A stretch of 64,000 nucleotides of DNA, from positions 1 to 64,000 of the forward strand of contig NZ_AJLL01000009.1 in assembly GCF_000317225.1 (NCBI RefSeq), read 5' to 3'. Made by a program: the position numbers and the translations under genes. Positions within the stretch are counted from its first letter, which is position 1. Each line of letters begins with the position of its first letter. Under the pieces are notes generated by a model. It had not been told where the DNA came from. It saw only the letters and a list, made by a program, of their open reading frames with translations, and ran no database searches. Below are positions 56,682-64,000 of the stretch, one piece after another. Source of the DNA: Fischerella thermalis PCC 7521. Lineage in GTDB: Bacteria; Cyanobacteriota; Cyanobacteriia; Cyanobacteriales; Nostocaceae.

Positions 56682-57668
56682 CTAACTAGTCGCATTAGAC
56701 ACCATCAAAATTTCCTGCGCCCAAGCAATATTTTGCCGCACCGACTCCGCTGAAACACGCAGTGCTGCCATCTCCTCGTCACTAAGATCCAATTCTAATA
56801 CACTGGCAATTCCACCACATCCCAACCGACAGGGAACACCGATCGCCACATTTTCTAAACCGTATTCTCCCATAAGAGCTACTGTTACAGGTAACAAACG
56901 CGACTGATTTAATAAAATCGATTCCACCATCATGCAAGTAGCAGAAGCCGGAGCGAAAAACGCACCGCCTGTTTGCATTAATTCCACAATTTCTGCACCG
57001 CCGTGGCGGGTGCGTTCTACCAAGCGTTCGATTGTAGCTTGATCTAGCAATTCTGTCAGCGGAATGCCATTTACAGTAGCAAAGCGTGGTAGGGGAACCA
57101 TCAAATCGCCGTGGCTACCGAGAACCATCGTCTTGACATCACGTGGTAATACCCCCAGTTCCATTGCAATGAAAGTTTCAAACCGGGCCGAGTCTAACAC
57201 GCCTGCCATACCCATGATGCGATCGCGTGGTAATCCTGTTGCTTGCCATGCTAAATATGTCATCACATCCAAAGGATTGGTGACGATAATAAATATGGCA
57301 TCGGGAGAATGAGCGATCGCTTGCTTAGCCGCTTCCACAACAATCTTGGCATTTGTCCGCAACAAATCATCGCGACTCATACCTGGTTTGCGGGGAAACC
57401 CTGCCGTAATTACCACTATCTCCGAACCAGTCGTATCGGCATAGTCATTAGTACCGATAATCTGACGGTTATGCATTTCAATTCCCCTCGCCTCCATCAA
57501 ATCTAGTGCTAGTCCTTGGGGCATTCCCGGAACGATATCCAGTAACACCACATCTGCAAGGTTTTTTTCAGCAATGCGTTGGGCAAGGGTACTGCCAACT
57601 CTACCAGCACCAATAATGGTGACACGGGGTGAATAACACAGAATTTGGGAGGAAGGGGAAGTATACAT
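56682..57668 (-). CDS. mdh: Malate dehydrogenase
   Basis: NAD-dependent oxidation of malate to oxaloacetate; LDH-like type. 328 residues; nucleotide-binding VTIIGAGRVGSTLAQRIAE (about residue 16), substrate loop ITAGFPRKPGMSRDD with the two arginines, and the catalytic His in LGSHGDLMVPLP. 18 bases after ndhO on the same strand, so possibly co-transcribed. Confidence 0.95.
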   Translation of the reverse strand: MYTSPSSQILCYSPRVTIIGAGRVGSTLAQRIAEKNLADVVLLDIVPGMPQGLALDLMEARGIEMHNRQIIGTNDYADTTGSEIVVITAGFPRKPGMSRDDLLRTNAKIVVEAAKQAIAHSPDAIFIIVTNPLDVMTYLAWQATGLPRDRIMGMAGVLDSARFETFIAMELGVLPRDVKTMVLGSHGDLMVPLPRFATVNGIPLTELLDQATIERLVERTRHGGAEIVELMQTGGAFFAPASATCMMVESILLNQSRLLPVTVALMGEYGLENVAIGVPCRLGCGGIASVLELDLSDEEMAALRVSAESVRQNIAWAQEILMVSNATS

Positions 57669-57686
57669 AATTTTTTACTGATAATT

Positions 57687-57902
57687 TTACTTAAACTCTT
57701 CAAGCTGATCTAAACGCAACCAAATATTTGGTGTTGGTACTTTCCCAAACTTGACAAAGGCATAATCACCTTTGATATCTACGATTTCGCCTTTACTGTC
57801 AAATATATAATCAGGAAAGCGAGTATCACTGGCTTTTGCTTCTACGCTGTTTTCTAACTTCTCGCGAATCACGCGAACCATATCTCCACGTTTTACAGGC
57901 AT
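57687..57902 (-). CDS. ndhO: NAD(P)H-quinone oxidoreductase subunit O
   Basis: 71-residue oxygenic-photosynthesis-specific subunit of NDH-1. [20 protein letters not shown] and the C-terminal [17 protein letters not shown] are diagnostic. Directly upstream of mdh. Confidence 0.95.
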   Translation of the reverse strand: MPVKRGDMVRVIREKLENSVEAKASDTRFPDYIFDSKGEIVDIKGDYAFVKFGKVPTPNIWLRLDQLEEFK

Positions 57903-58031
57903 AAATTCCCCTCTTGAGTGTATCGATGGCTTTACAGGATTTTATCTTGTTGATGTTGTTTGTTGTTTGGGTGTTGTAACAATTAACTACCAACCACTAA
58001 CTATTAACTACCAACAATCAACCACCAACAC

Positions 58032-58946
58032 CTAACGTTGACACTGCAAACAAAAATGACTGGATCTACCAGCTAATCTTGTCCGTTGAATTACAGTTCC
58101 GCAAACACGACAGGGTTCGCCAGCACGATTATAAACCCATGCTACACCACCGTAGTTACCGTTAATGCCCTTAACATTGAGGAAATTACTAAAAGTCATT
58201 CCACCAGCTTCAATACTAGTTTCTAATACTTTTATTATGTGCGATCGCAGCTTTTCGATTTGCTCTCGCTGCAAATCTATACACATTGTTTCTGGTAGTA
58301 TGCCACTCATAAACAAGGCTTCATCGGCATATATATTACCTAATCCTGCCACTACAGATTGATCTAATAAGGCGGTTTTGATCGGGCGACGTCTGTTTTT
58401 GAGTTTCTCGCTTAGATACTCAACTGTAAATTCTGATGAAAAGGGGTCTGCTGCTAATTTTGCTAAACCAGTGATAATGCTTTCTGGTGCTTGATTTGCT
58501 GACACCCACCACATTTGACCAAAGGTACGCTGATCAACAAAGCGCAATTCCCACCCATCTTGAAAGAATAATCTGACTCGCGTGTGCTTGTGTAATGGTT
58601 CGTCTTGGCGTAGCCACAGTAGTTGACCCGTCATACGTAGGTGGACGCCCAAGTAACTGGTGGGGGGAGTGGGGGAAGACAAGGAAGCAATTTCTCCTCC
58701 AAGTTGTCCTCCTTGTCCCTCCACTCCCTTGTCTATTAAAGGAAGAGTAAGTTCGGCGAGGAGATATTTACCGCGACGATGCCAAGTAGCGATCGCATTT
58801 CCCTGGATACCAGTAACAAAATCATCTACTGAAAACGGATAAGCGATCGTCCGATGCAGCAGTACGTCCCCACCCGTGATTTCTTGGTTGAGGGTCAATT
58901 GATTTAGACCCCGTCGGACTGTTTCAACTTCAGGCAACTCAGGCAT
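58032..58946 (-). CDS. mutM: Formamidopyrimidine-DNA glycosylase
   Basis: Removes oxidised purines such as 8-oxoguanine. Catalytic N-terminal MPELPEVETVRRGL, H2TH region with GLGNIYADEALF, and a C-terminal zinc finger CRVCGTVIQRTR...CLQC. Length 304 is about 20 longer than usual because residues about 72-95 (KGVEGQGGQLGGEIASLSS) are encoded by a GGGAGTGGGGGAAGAC-type repeat at about 58660-58735 inserted in frame before LGVHLRMTGQLLWL. Confidence 0.95.
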   Translation of the reverse strand: MPELPEVETVRRGLNQLTLNQEITGGDVLLHRTIAYPFSVDDFVTGIQGNAIATWHRRGKYLLAELTLPLIDKGVEGQGGQLGGEIASLSSPTPPTSYLGVHLRMTGQLLWLRQDEPLHKHTRVRLFFQDGWELRFVDQRTFGQMWWVSANQAPESIITGLAKLAADPFSSEFTVEYLSEKLKNRRRPIKTALLDQSVVAGLGNIYADEALFMSGILPETMCIDLQREQIEKLRSHIIKVLETSIEAGGMTFSNFLNVKGINGNYGGVAWVYNRAGEPCRVCGTVIQRTRLAGRSSHFCLQCQR

Positions 58947-59115
58947 CTAAGCTAATTATTGACAACAAGCTTATTGTGACAAGTACTGCGGTTTTTTGGC
59001 AGACACTAAAATCGGGAGTAGTCAACAGTGAGTATAGAATCAAATCCTTGACTCTCTACCCTCTGCTTTACTCCCGAAAATCACCCCATTAAGTTTTTTT
59101 GGAGGTTTCTAACCC

Positions 59116-59334
59116 TTAGGCTTTTTTAGCTTTTGCCTTTGGCGCTTCAACCTCTACTAATTCGTCTTGAGCAAAGTTATTTGTGTTCACGCCAGCATAA
59201 TTCACTTTATCAAAGCGGACAATCACTGGGTATCTGCTAGTACCACCTTGCTCGATAGATGCAACAGTGCCTACATCCTGAAACCAGTAGGATTCTGGAC
59301 GGAGAATGCGTACTTTAGAACCACGTTGAACCAT
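59116..59334 (-). CDS. psaE: Photosystem I reaction centre subunit IV
   Basis: Stromal-side PsaE subunit that helps dock ferredoxin and supports cyclic flow. 72 residues, [20 protein letters not shown] and the C-terminal Ala/Lys-rich AKAKKA. AAGGGAAC upstream of the ATG at 59334. Confidence 0.97.
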   Translation of the reverse strand: MVQRGSKVRILRPESYWFQDVGTVASIEQGGTSRYPVIVRFDKVNYAGVNTNNFAQDELVEVEAPKAKAKKA

Positions 59335-59439
59335 GAGTTTGTTCCCTTTTTATTATCAATTGCCAACGTATTAAGGCTAATTGATTTCAATGTACAATCA
59401 CAGCGCCTCTGGCAGAAGCTTTGTTAAGTTATTTGTCAT

Positions 59440-59545
59440 TGGTCGATGGTCAAGTGTTGGTGGTTGGTGGTTGGTGGTTGATAATAATTTCTCTACTCCC
59501 CCCACCTCCCCACCTCCCCACCTCCCCACCTGCCAACAAATGGGG
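59440..59545. repeat. GTTGGTGGTTGGTGG / CCCACCTCCCCACC repeats
   Basis: GGTTGGTGGTTGGTGG is followed by CCCCACCTCCCCACCTCCC, partly complementary. Between psaE and the fibrillin-like gene. Confidence 0.55.
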
Positions 59546-59616
59546 TGTCACACCCTCCTTGACAATCCCCTAATCATGGAATATCCTTCAGTCGCAAACA
59601 AAAATTTTTTGTTAAC

Positions 59617-60201
59617 CTATGCTTTGGTTAAAACAAATACACTACCCTCGTTACCCCTGCCAATTCGTAAGTCGTTATCTAAATAAGTGATATCCAACCA
59701 GCCTTGTTGTTCGTTGCTGTTGAGAGAAAAATCAATCGCAGTCAATTTCTGACCAGCTTCTATTTGTTGGATATATTTCTCAGGAGACTTGTAGTTAATT
59801 AAACGTTGGAAGCCAACTATTGATCGCTCAAATTTAACTTGGACACGCCGCCCTGAAACTGGTTCAAATTTAGCAGCGACGCTAATTAAACCTTCAAGTA
59901 GCGGTAAACCATAAATTTCAGCTATGTTGTAAACGCTATTGGTGTTAACACGAATACACTGATAGATTTCTCCAAGTTTATATAAAGGAAAGCGATCAAG
60001 ATTCAAAAGAGCCTTGCTGGTGGTGTAAAGAAGTCGCCAATTGCCATCAAGTAAATCACCAGCTTCCAGCGGACGCGGTGTGGGGTTTAGGTCTTCTAAG
60101 TTGGCGATCGCGACTAAAATAGCTTGCTTATCCTGTTCGCTTGCCAAAAGACCACGATTTTTACCAGCAATTGCTTGTAATAAAGTTGCTTTTGTGAACA
60201 T
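59617..60201 (-). CDS. PAP/fibrillin-family protein
   Basis: Plastid-lipid-associated (fibrillin) family, found with thylakoids and lipid droplets. 194 residues from the ATG at 60201. LEAGDLLDGNWRLLYTTSKA (about 46-65) and the C-terminal LDITYLDNDLRIGRGNEGSV are typical lipocalin-like parts. Precise role unknown. Confidence 0.85.
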   Translation of the reverse strand: MFTKATLLQAIAGKNRGLLASEQDKQAILVAIANLEDLNPTPRPLEAGDLLDGNWRLLYTTSKALLNLDRFPLYKLGEIYQCIRVNTNSVYNIAEIYGLPLLEGLISVAAKFEPVSGRRVQVKFERSIVGFQRLINYKSPEKYIQQIEAGQKLTAIDFSLNSNEQQGWLDITYLDNDLRIGRGNEGSVFVLTKA

Positions 60202-60204
60202 CAC

Positions 60205-60574
60205 CTGTCACCTAAAACAGTATTAGTCTCAATCAAGGACAACAAGAAGTTAATATCTTTTTTGTGTATTGCACTGTATCAATAAGCTTTTTGCAGAAGC
60301 TAGGAAAACAGAAAAGCCAAACAACTAAAGGTATTAATTTTTCCTTTACCCTTACTCTTTAACTTTTACCCAAAATTACTTACTGTAATTGTTACTTTTG
60401 CAAGATGCCTAATCACAAAGTTACTGTCACTATTTACTTAAATTGATAGTAAAAACAAAAAATTTTGTCGGATTTTGGAAGTAACTCGTTGAATGATCAA
60501 CTAAAATCTTCCGTATCAAGTGATAGACTCTTAATGTCAAGCTATGATGGCACTCCTTGTATCCTAAGTCTAAT
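60205..60574. other. Divergent promoter region, 60.2-60.57 kb
   Basis: About 370 AT-rich bases between the fibrillin-like gene and the DUF3134 gene. TATGAT at 60543-60548 is a possible -10 for the plus-strand gene. No repeats or RNA structure stand out. Confidence 0.4.
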
Positions 60575-60817
60575 ATGCTAAATTCCCCATTACGCGAAGA
60601 ACCTCGCAATCAACGTGCTGCTGTAATACCATTAAAGCAAGAGTCCTCCATTTTGGATTGGTTGCAAAATAGTGGTCGTCTGATAGCGCGTGACACCCAA
60701 GAGCCAGATTTTAGTGAAGATAACGAAGAAGAAATTTCGGAATTTTTGGGTGGTGATGACGGTATAGCCGATTATGACTTTGATGACGATGATGATATCG
60801 TTCCAGACGAAGAGTAG
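60575..60817 (+). CDS. DUF3134-family protein
   Basis: 80 residues from ATG 60575 (MLNSPLREEPRNQRAAVIPL). SSILDWLQNSGRLIARD, then an acidic tail with a run of Asp. Conserved in cyanobacteria, function unknown. Followed by mraY on the same strand, 82 bases away. Confidence 0.8.
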   Translation: MLNSPLREEPRNQRAAVIPLKQESSILDWLQNSGRLIARDTQEPDFSEDNEEEISEFLGGDDGIADYDFDDDDDIVPDEE

Positions 60818-60899
60818 TCAGTAACGACTAAAGAGTCAACATCTTAACGAGTCCCTATTGTTCATCTGTCGTACAAGTGTGGAGTGAGGGGAAACAACC

Positions 60900-62003
60900 G
60901 TGGACGCTAAATTATCTCCTGACCAGGGGTTGAATATTTCTGGCATAGGTTTAGTTTCTGTTTTAGGTGTAGGGTTAAGTGTCACAGCATTAGTTTTGGA
61001 TGGCATGGCAAATAGATTGCCGTGGGCTAACACTTTTTCCCTCACCTTGCCATTTCTTTTATGCGCTGTCATATCAGCAGCCGTGGGCTTTTTTGTTGTG
61101 CCAATGCTGCAAGCACTGAAAACAGGGCAAATAATTCGCGAAGACGGCCCTCAAGCCCACTTGAAAAAAGCAGGTACGCCGACAATGGGTGGTATCTTTT
61201 TTGTTCCTGTTGGGTTGATAGCTGCTTGTATATTATCAAACTTTAATACAAATGTGTTGGCAGTTTCGGGATTGACGTTAGGTTACGGATTAATTGGCTG
61301 GCTCGACGATTGGCAAATTTTGCGCCGTAAATCCAACAAGGGTATTTCCCCTCGGATGAAGCTTTTTCTACAGATCGGCTTTGCGGTTCTTTTCTGTTTA
61401 TGGCTGCTTTTTAATCAACCTGCTAATATCACAAATTTAGCTTTACCTTTGGGCTTCTCTTTACCTTTAGGCTTACTGTTCTGGCCTCTAGCAGGCTTTG
61501 TATTAGTAGCAGAGAGCAATGCTACTAACTTAACAGATGGTATTGACGGATTGGCAGCAGGAACAGTAGCGATCGCATTGCTGGCCTTAGGTGCGCTGAT
61601 TGGTTGCACTTCACCAGAACTGATGGTTTTCTGCGCTGCTTTGAGTGGTGCTTGCTTAGGCTTTTTGGCACACAACCGTAACCCGGCTCGCGTCTTCATG
61701 GGAGATACTGGTTCTCTCGCCCTGGGAGGAGCATTAGCGGCTGTGGGATTGCTGACTAACAGTCTAGTGACACTATTCATTTTGAGCGGTATTTTCTTTG
61801 TAGAAACCCTGTCTGTAATGGTACAAGTCAGCTACTACAAAGCCACAAAAGGTCCTGATGGCAAAGGCAAACGTTTGTTGAAAATGGCTCCACTACACCA
61901 TCACCTTGAGCTTTCAGGTTGGTCTGAATTACAAGTAGTAGCAGTTTTCTACATCATCAGTGCTATTTTGGCTGTCATCTGTTTGGCGAGCGGCAAATTC
62001 TGA
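60900..62003 (+). CDS. mraY: Phospho-N-acetylmuramoyl-pentapeptide-transferase
   Basis: Membrane enzyme making lipid I from UDP-MurNAc-pentapeptide, the product of MurF (25528). About ten hydrophobic segments in 367 residues; HLKKAGTPTMGGIFFVPVG, then NATNLTDGIDGLAAGT with the catalytic Asp, and PLHHHLELSGWSE near the end. GTG start with GAGGGGA. Confidence 0.95.
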   Translation: MDAKLSPDQGLNISGIGLVSVLGVGLSVTALVLDGMANRLPWANTFSLTLPFLLCAVISAAVGFFVVPMLQALKTGQIIREDGPQAHLKKAGTPTMGGIFFVPVGLIAACILSNFNTNVLAVSGLTLGYGLIGWLDDWQILRRKSNKGISPRMKLFLQIGFAVLFCLWLLFNQPANITNLALPLGFSLPLGLLFWPLAGFVLVAESNATNLTDGIDGLAAGTVAIALLALGALIGCTSPELMVFCAALSGACLGFLAHNRNPARVFMGDTGSLALGGALAAVGLLTNSLVTLFILSGIFFVETLSVMVQVSYYKATKGPDGKGKRLLKMAPLHHHLELSGWSELQVVAVFYIISAILAVICLASGKF

Positions 62004-62391
62004 GATTTCGACACAAATCATCACAGCAGATAACCTCCCTATGTAAAGGAGGTTTTTTTAATTTAAACCTTCTAACTTGAAAATAAAATTTTAGCTAAAA
62101 CCCAACAAGAGTATGTAGCTGAAGTCGTGGAATGGCGACAGCCAAAACTTATACATCAATTACAGGTTGAAATTGCGATGAGGACTACCTCTTTGTCTCA
62201 GGCTTAACTCGAAACTATCACATTTTCATGCATGGCGGTGAAAATTGTTTCATTTGGACTGTCCTCTACCTTTCCTCTTATTAACTTCAGGTTGTTCTTT
62301 GGACTTGCATAAGTATTAGAATTGGTGAAAAAATTGAAGCGCGAGAATCCTTAATGGCTGCTCGTGCTTCAAGGGACGCAAGAGGAAATCT
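62004..62391. other. Spacer between mraY and purD
   Basis: Contains the mraY terminator (62032-62059). From 62085 to 62206 an open stretch of about 38 codons (with QQEYVAEVVEWRQPKLIHQL) has no start and no known family; it may be a remnant. The remainder should contain the purD promoter. Confidence 0.45.
62032..62059 (+). terminator. Terminator after mraY
   Basis: AACCTCC, loop of nine, GGAGGTT, then a run of T. Seven pairs. Lies 29 bases after the mraY stop. Confidence 0.85.
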
Positions 62392-63666
62392 GTGAAAGTT
62401 TTAGTAGTAGGTAATGGAGGGCGGGAACACGCCCTTGCTTGGAAACTATTGCAATCCAGGCAAATTGAGCAAGTTACATGTGTGCCAGGAAATGGTGGTA
62501 CAGCCAGTATGTCACAGTGTCAAAACTTGCCTTTAGGAATAGATGACTTTGAGGGTATAAGTCAGTTTGCTCAAAAAGAGAAAATTTCTCTGGTTGTAGT
62601 CGGACCAGAAGTTCCTTTGGCTATGGGTATATCAGACTATCTGCACTCACAAGGCTTGAAGGTTTTTGGTCCAACTAGGGCAGGGGCGCAAATAGAAGCG
62701 AGTAAAGCCTGGGCAAAAGCTTTAATGCAGGAAGTAGGAATTCCTACAGCTAATGCTGCGGTATTTACGCAAGCATCTGCTGCTAAATCTTATGTAAAGG
62801 ATCATGGCGCACCCATTGTTGTGAAAGCTGATGGCTTGGCAGCAGGTAAAGGTGTGACAGTTGCTCAAACACTTGATCAAGCTATTGAAGCTATTGAAGC
62901 TATTTTTCGGGGTCAGTTTGGCAATGCTGGAAAATTTGTCGTTATTGAAGAGTGTTTAGTTGGTCAAGAAGTCTCTGTTTTAGCCTTAACAGATGGGTTG
63001 ACAATTAGGTCATTGTTGCCAGCTCAGGATCATAAACGGATCGGTGAGGGTGATACAGGAGAAAATACAGGTGGTATGGGAGCTTATGCTCCAGCACCTA
63101 TTGCGACGCCAGAGTTAATGGCACGAGTTGAAAAAGAAGTATTAGAGAAAGCGATCGCAGCTTTTAGAGCCAAGAATATTGACTATCGAGGTGTACTATA
63201 TGCTGGATTGATGATTACTCCTGATGGGGATTTTAAGGTTTTAGAATTTAATTGTCGGTTCGGTGATCCAGAAACCCAAGTGATTTTGCCACTGTTGGAA
63301 ACACCGTTAGAAGAGTTAATGCTTGCCTGCATTGAACAGCGCTTGGCACAAATGCCACCAATCGCTTGGAAACAAGGTGCAGCTGCTACTGTTGTTGCTG
63401 CTGCACTTGGTTATCCTGGGACTTATGAAAAAGGTAAAGCGATCGCAGGAATTGCAGAAGCCCAAGCCGCAGGAGCAATTGTATTTCATGCTGGTACTAA
63501 GTTACAGGATCAGCAATTGCTCACCGATGGAGGTCGAGTATTAAACGTTACTGGTACAGGAGAAAATTTTGAACAAGCATTAGCTCAAGCATATGTTGGT
63601 ATGAGATGTATTAACTTTGAGGGTATGTATTATCGGCGAGATATCGGTCATCGGTTAAAGGGGTGA
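62392..63666 (+). CDS. purD: Phosphoribosylamine--glycine ligase
   Basis: Second step of purine synthesis, an ATP-grasp enzyme. 424 residues; VLVVGNGGREHALAWKLLQ at the start, VKADGLAAGKGV in the ATP-grasp and LEFNCRFGDPETQVILPLL. GTG start with AGAGGAAA. Confidence 0.97.
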   Translation: MKVLVVGNGGREHALAWKLLQSRQIEQVTCVPGNGGTASMSQCQNLPLGIDDFEGISQFAQKEKISLVVVGPEVPLAMGISDYLHSQGLKVFGPTRAGAQIEASKAWAKALMQEVGIPTANAAVFTQASAAKSYVKDHGAPIVVKADGLAAGKGVTVAQTLDQAIEAIEAIFRGQFGNAGKFVVIEECLVGQEVSVLALTDGLTIRSLLPAQDHKRIGEGDTGENTGGMGAYAPAPIATPELMARVEKEVLEKAIAAFRAKNIDYRGVLYAGLMITPDGDFKVLEFNCRFGDPETQVILPLLETPLEELMLACIEQRLAQMPPIAWKQGAAATVVAAALGYPGTYEKGKAIAGIAEAQAAGAIVFHAGTKLQDQQLLTDGGRVLNVTGTGENFEQALAQAYVGMRCINFEGMYYRRDIGHRLKG

Positions 63667-63732
63667 AATAATTTAGGGGCTAAGCATTTGAGCGATAATT
63701 TATAGTTTGGAAAAATATTATTCACCAAATGC

Positions 63733-63833
63733 TACCCTGCACCGTAGGTCTATAGCCGTATCTACTTTCCAGAACACCCCCAAAGCCTACTATTTGAGCA
63801 ACTGTAATCCTAGAAAGACATCGGTGCAGGGTA
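63733..63833. repeat. TACCCTGCACCG inverted repeat
   Basis: TACCCTGCACCG (63733-63744) and CGGTGCAGGGTA (63822-63833), 12 perfect pairs, 77 bases apart. The same 12-mer theme occurs at 36971 (TACCCTGCACCGA). Sits between purD and nblS. Confidence 0.6.
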
Positions 63834-63899
63834 CAACAAAAATAACAAGCAATGTCTTTAATTGAAATAACCACAGACATAACAAATTTTTATTTTAAG

Positions 63900-64000
63900 A
63901 TGCTGGCTCTTTTACAAAACATCCGAGAAACGATCGCGAATTGGTGGTCAGAGTTCACTCTCCAGACCAAACTTTTGGCTGCTGTAACCTTGGTGGTTTC
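63900..64000 (+). CDS. nblS: Sensor histidine kinase NblS, N-terminal start only
   Basis: The last 101 bases encode MLALLQNIRETIANWWSEF and the start of a hydrophobic segment. This matches the N terminus of NblS/Hik33, the membrane histidine kinase that controls light and nutrient stress responses including phycobilisome breakdown. The gene runs off the window, so the call rests on about 33 residues and on my memory that nblS lies near purD in related genomes. Confidence 0.65.
   Translation, partial: MLALLQNIRETIANWWSEFTLQTKLLAAVTLVV

Noticed and set aside
62085-62206. Short open frame between mraY and purD
   Set aside because: No start codon and no known family; mentioned only as a possible remnant.

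Overview
The window is chromosomal DNA of a filamentous, probably heterocyst-forming cyanobacterium (Nostocales). Three things point there. Photosynthesis and NDH-1 genes (psaE, ndhN, ndhO) and the start of an nblS-like kinase gene are present. The palindrome GCGATCGC (HIP1) occurs very often. Spacers are packed with low-complexity repeats of the kinds TTAGTAGTTAG, AACAACAAAC, GGTAATGGG, CAATTACC, GGGGAGTGTGGGG and GATGGGGAGA, as in Nostoc-like genomes. The species cannot be named from the sequence alone.

Layout. 1-3.9 kb: a sugar-type ABC permease and a three-gene iron-siderophore/cobalamin-type ABC importer, all on the minus strand. 4.5-5.0 kb: ndhN, divergent from a large ribosomal cluster. 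5.0-6.0 kb: a long leader with several possible RNA structures and a terminator-like hairpin. 6.0-24.3 kb: one collinear run rplC-rplD-rplW-rplB-rpsS-rplV-rpsC-rplP-rpmC-rpsQ-rplN-rplX-rplE-rpsH-rplF-rplR-rpsE-rplO-secY-adk-infA-rpmJ-rpsM-rpsK-rpoA-rplQ-truA-rplM-rpsI-rpmE-prfA, with many spacers filled by hairpin-forming repeats. 24.4-28.0 kb: a GNAT acetyltransferase, murF, a ComFB-like protein and a KTSC protein on the minus strand.

28.4-36.6 kb is the main accessory region: a DNA phosphorothioation (Dnd) cluster. It holds a Dnd-associated protein 4 homologue, a long divergent dndB-like gene, dndC, dndD, dndE and the Dnd-associated putative methyltransferase. No dndA and no dndFGH restriction genes are seen. 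A 19-bp perfect palindrome lies between the divergent dndB and dndC.

37.1-47.9 kb: an AmpG-like transporter, small proteins, a GNAT enzyme, a HEAT-repeat protein, a decayed sugar dehydrogenase fragment, a phosphonate-type importer phnD-phnC-phnE (phnD frameshifted at a C7 tract), tRNA-Val, yqeK, rsfS, a CGLD27-family protein, an asparaginase and initiator tRNA-Met with a terminator. 48-56.5 kb: a patchwork containing gene remnants (ABC exporter ends, an SPFH protein), a DUF1824 protein, an ABC-F ATPase, a methyltransferase, a metallophosphoesterase and an unknown membrane protein. 56.7-64 kb: mdh, ndhO, mutM, psaE, a fibrillin-like protein, a DUF3134 protein, mraY, purD and the first codons of nblS.

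Most of the window is housekeeping. The points most worth a second look are the rplC leader with two helices that cross each other, the restriction-less Dnd cluster and its palindrome, a dispersed element whose central hairpin changes sequence but keeps its pairing, and repeats that have become coding sequence inside mutM, a GNAT gene and truA.
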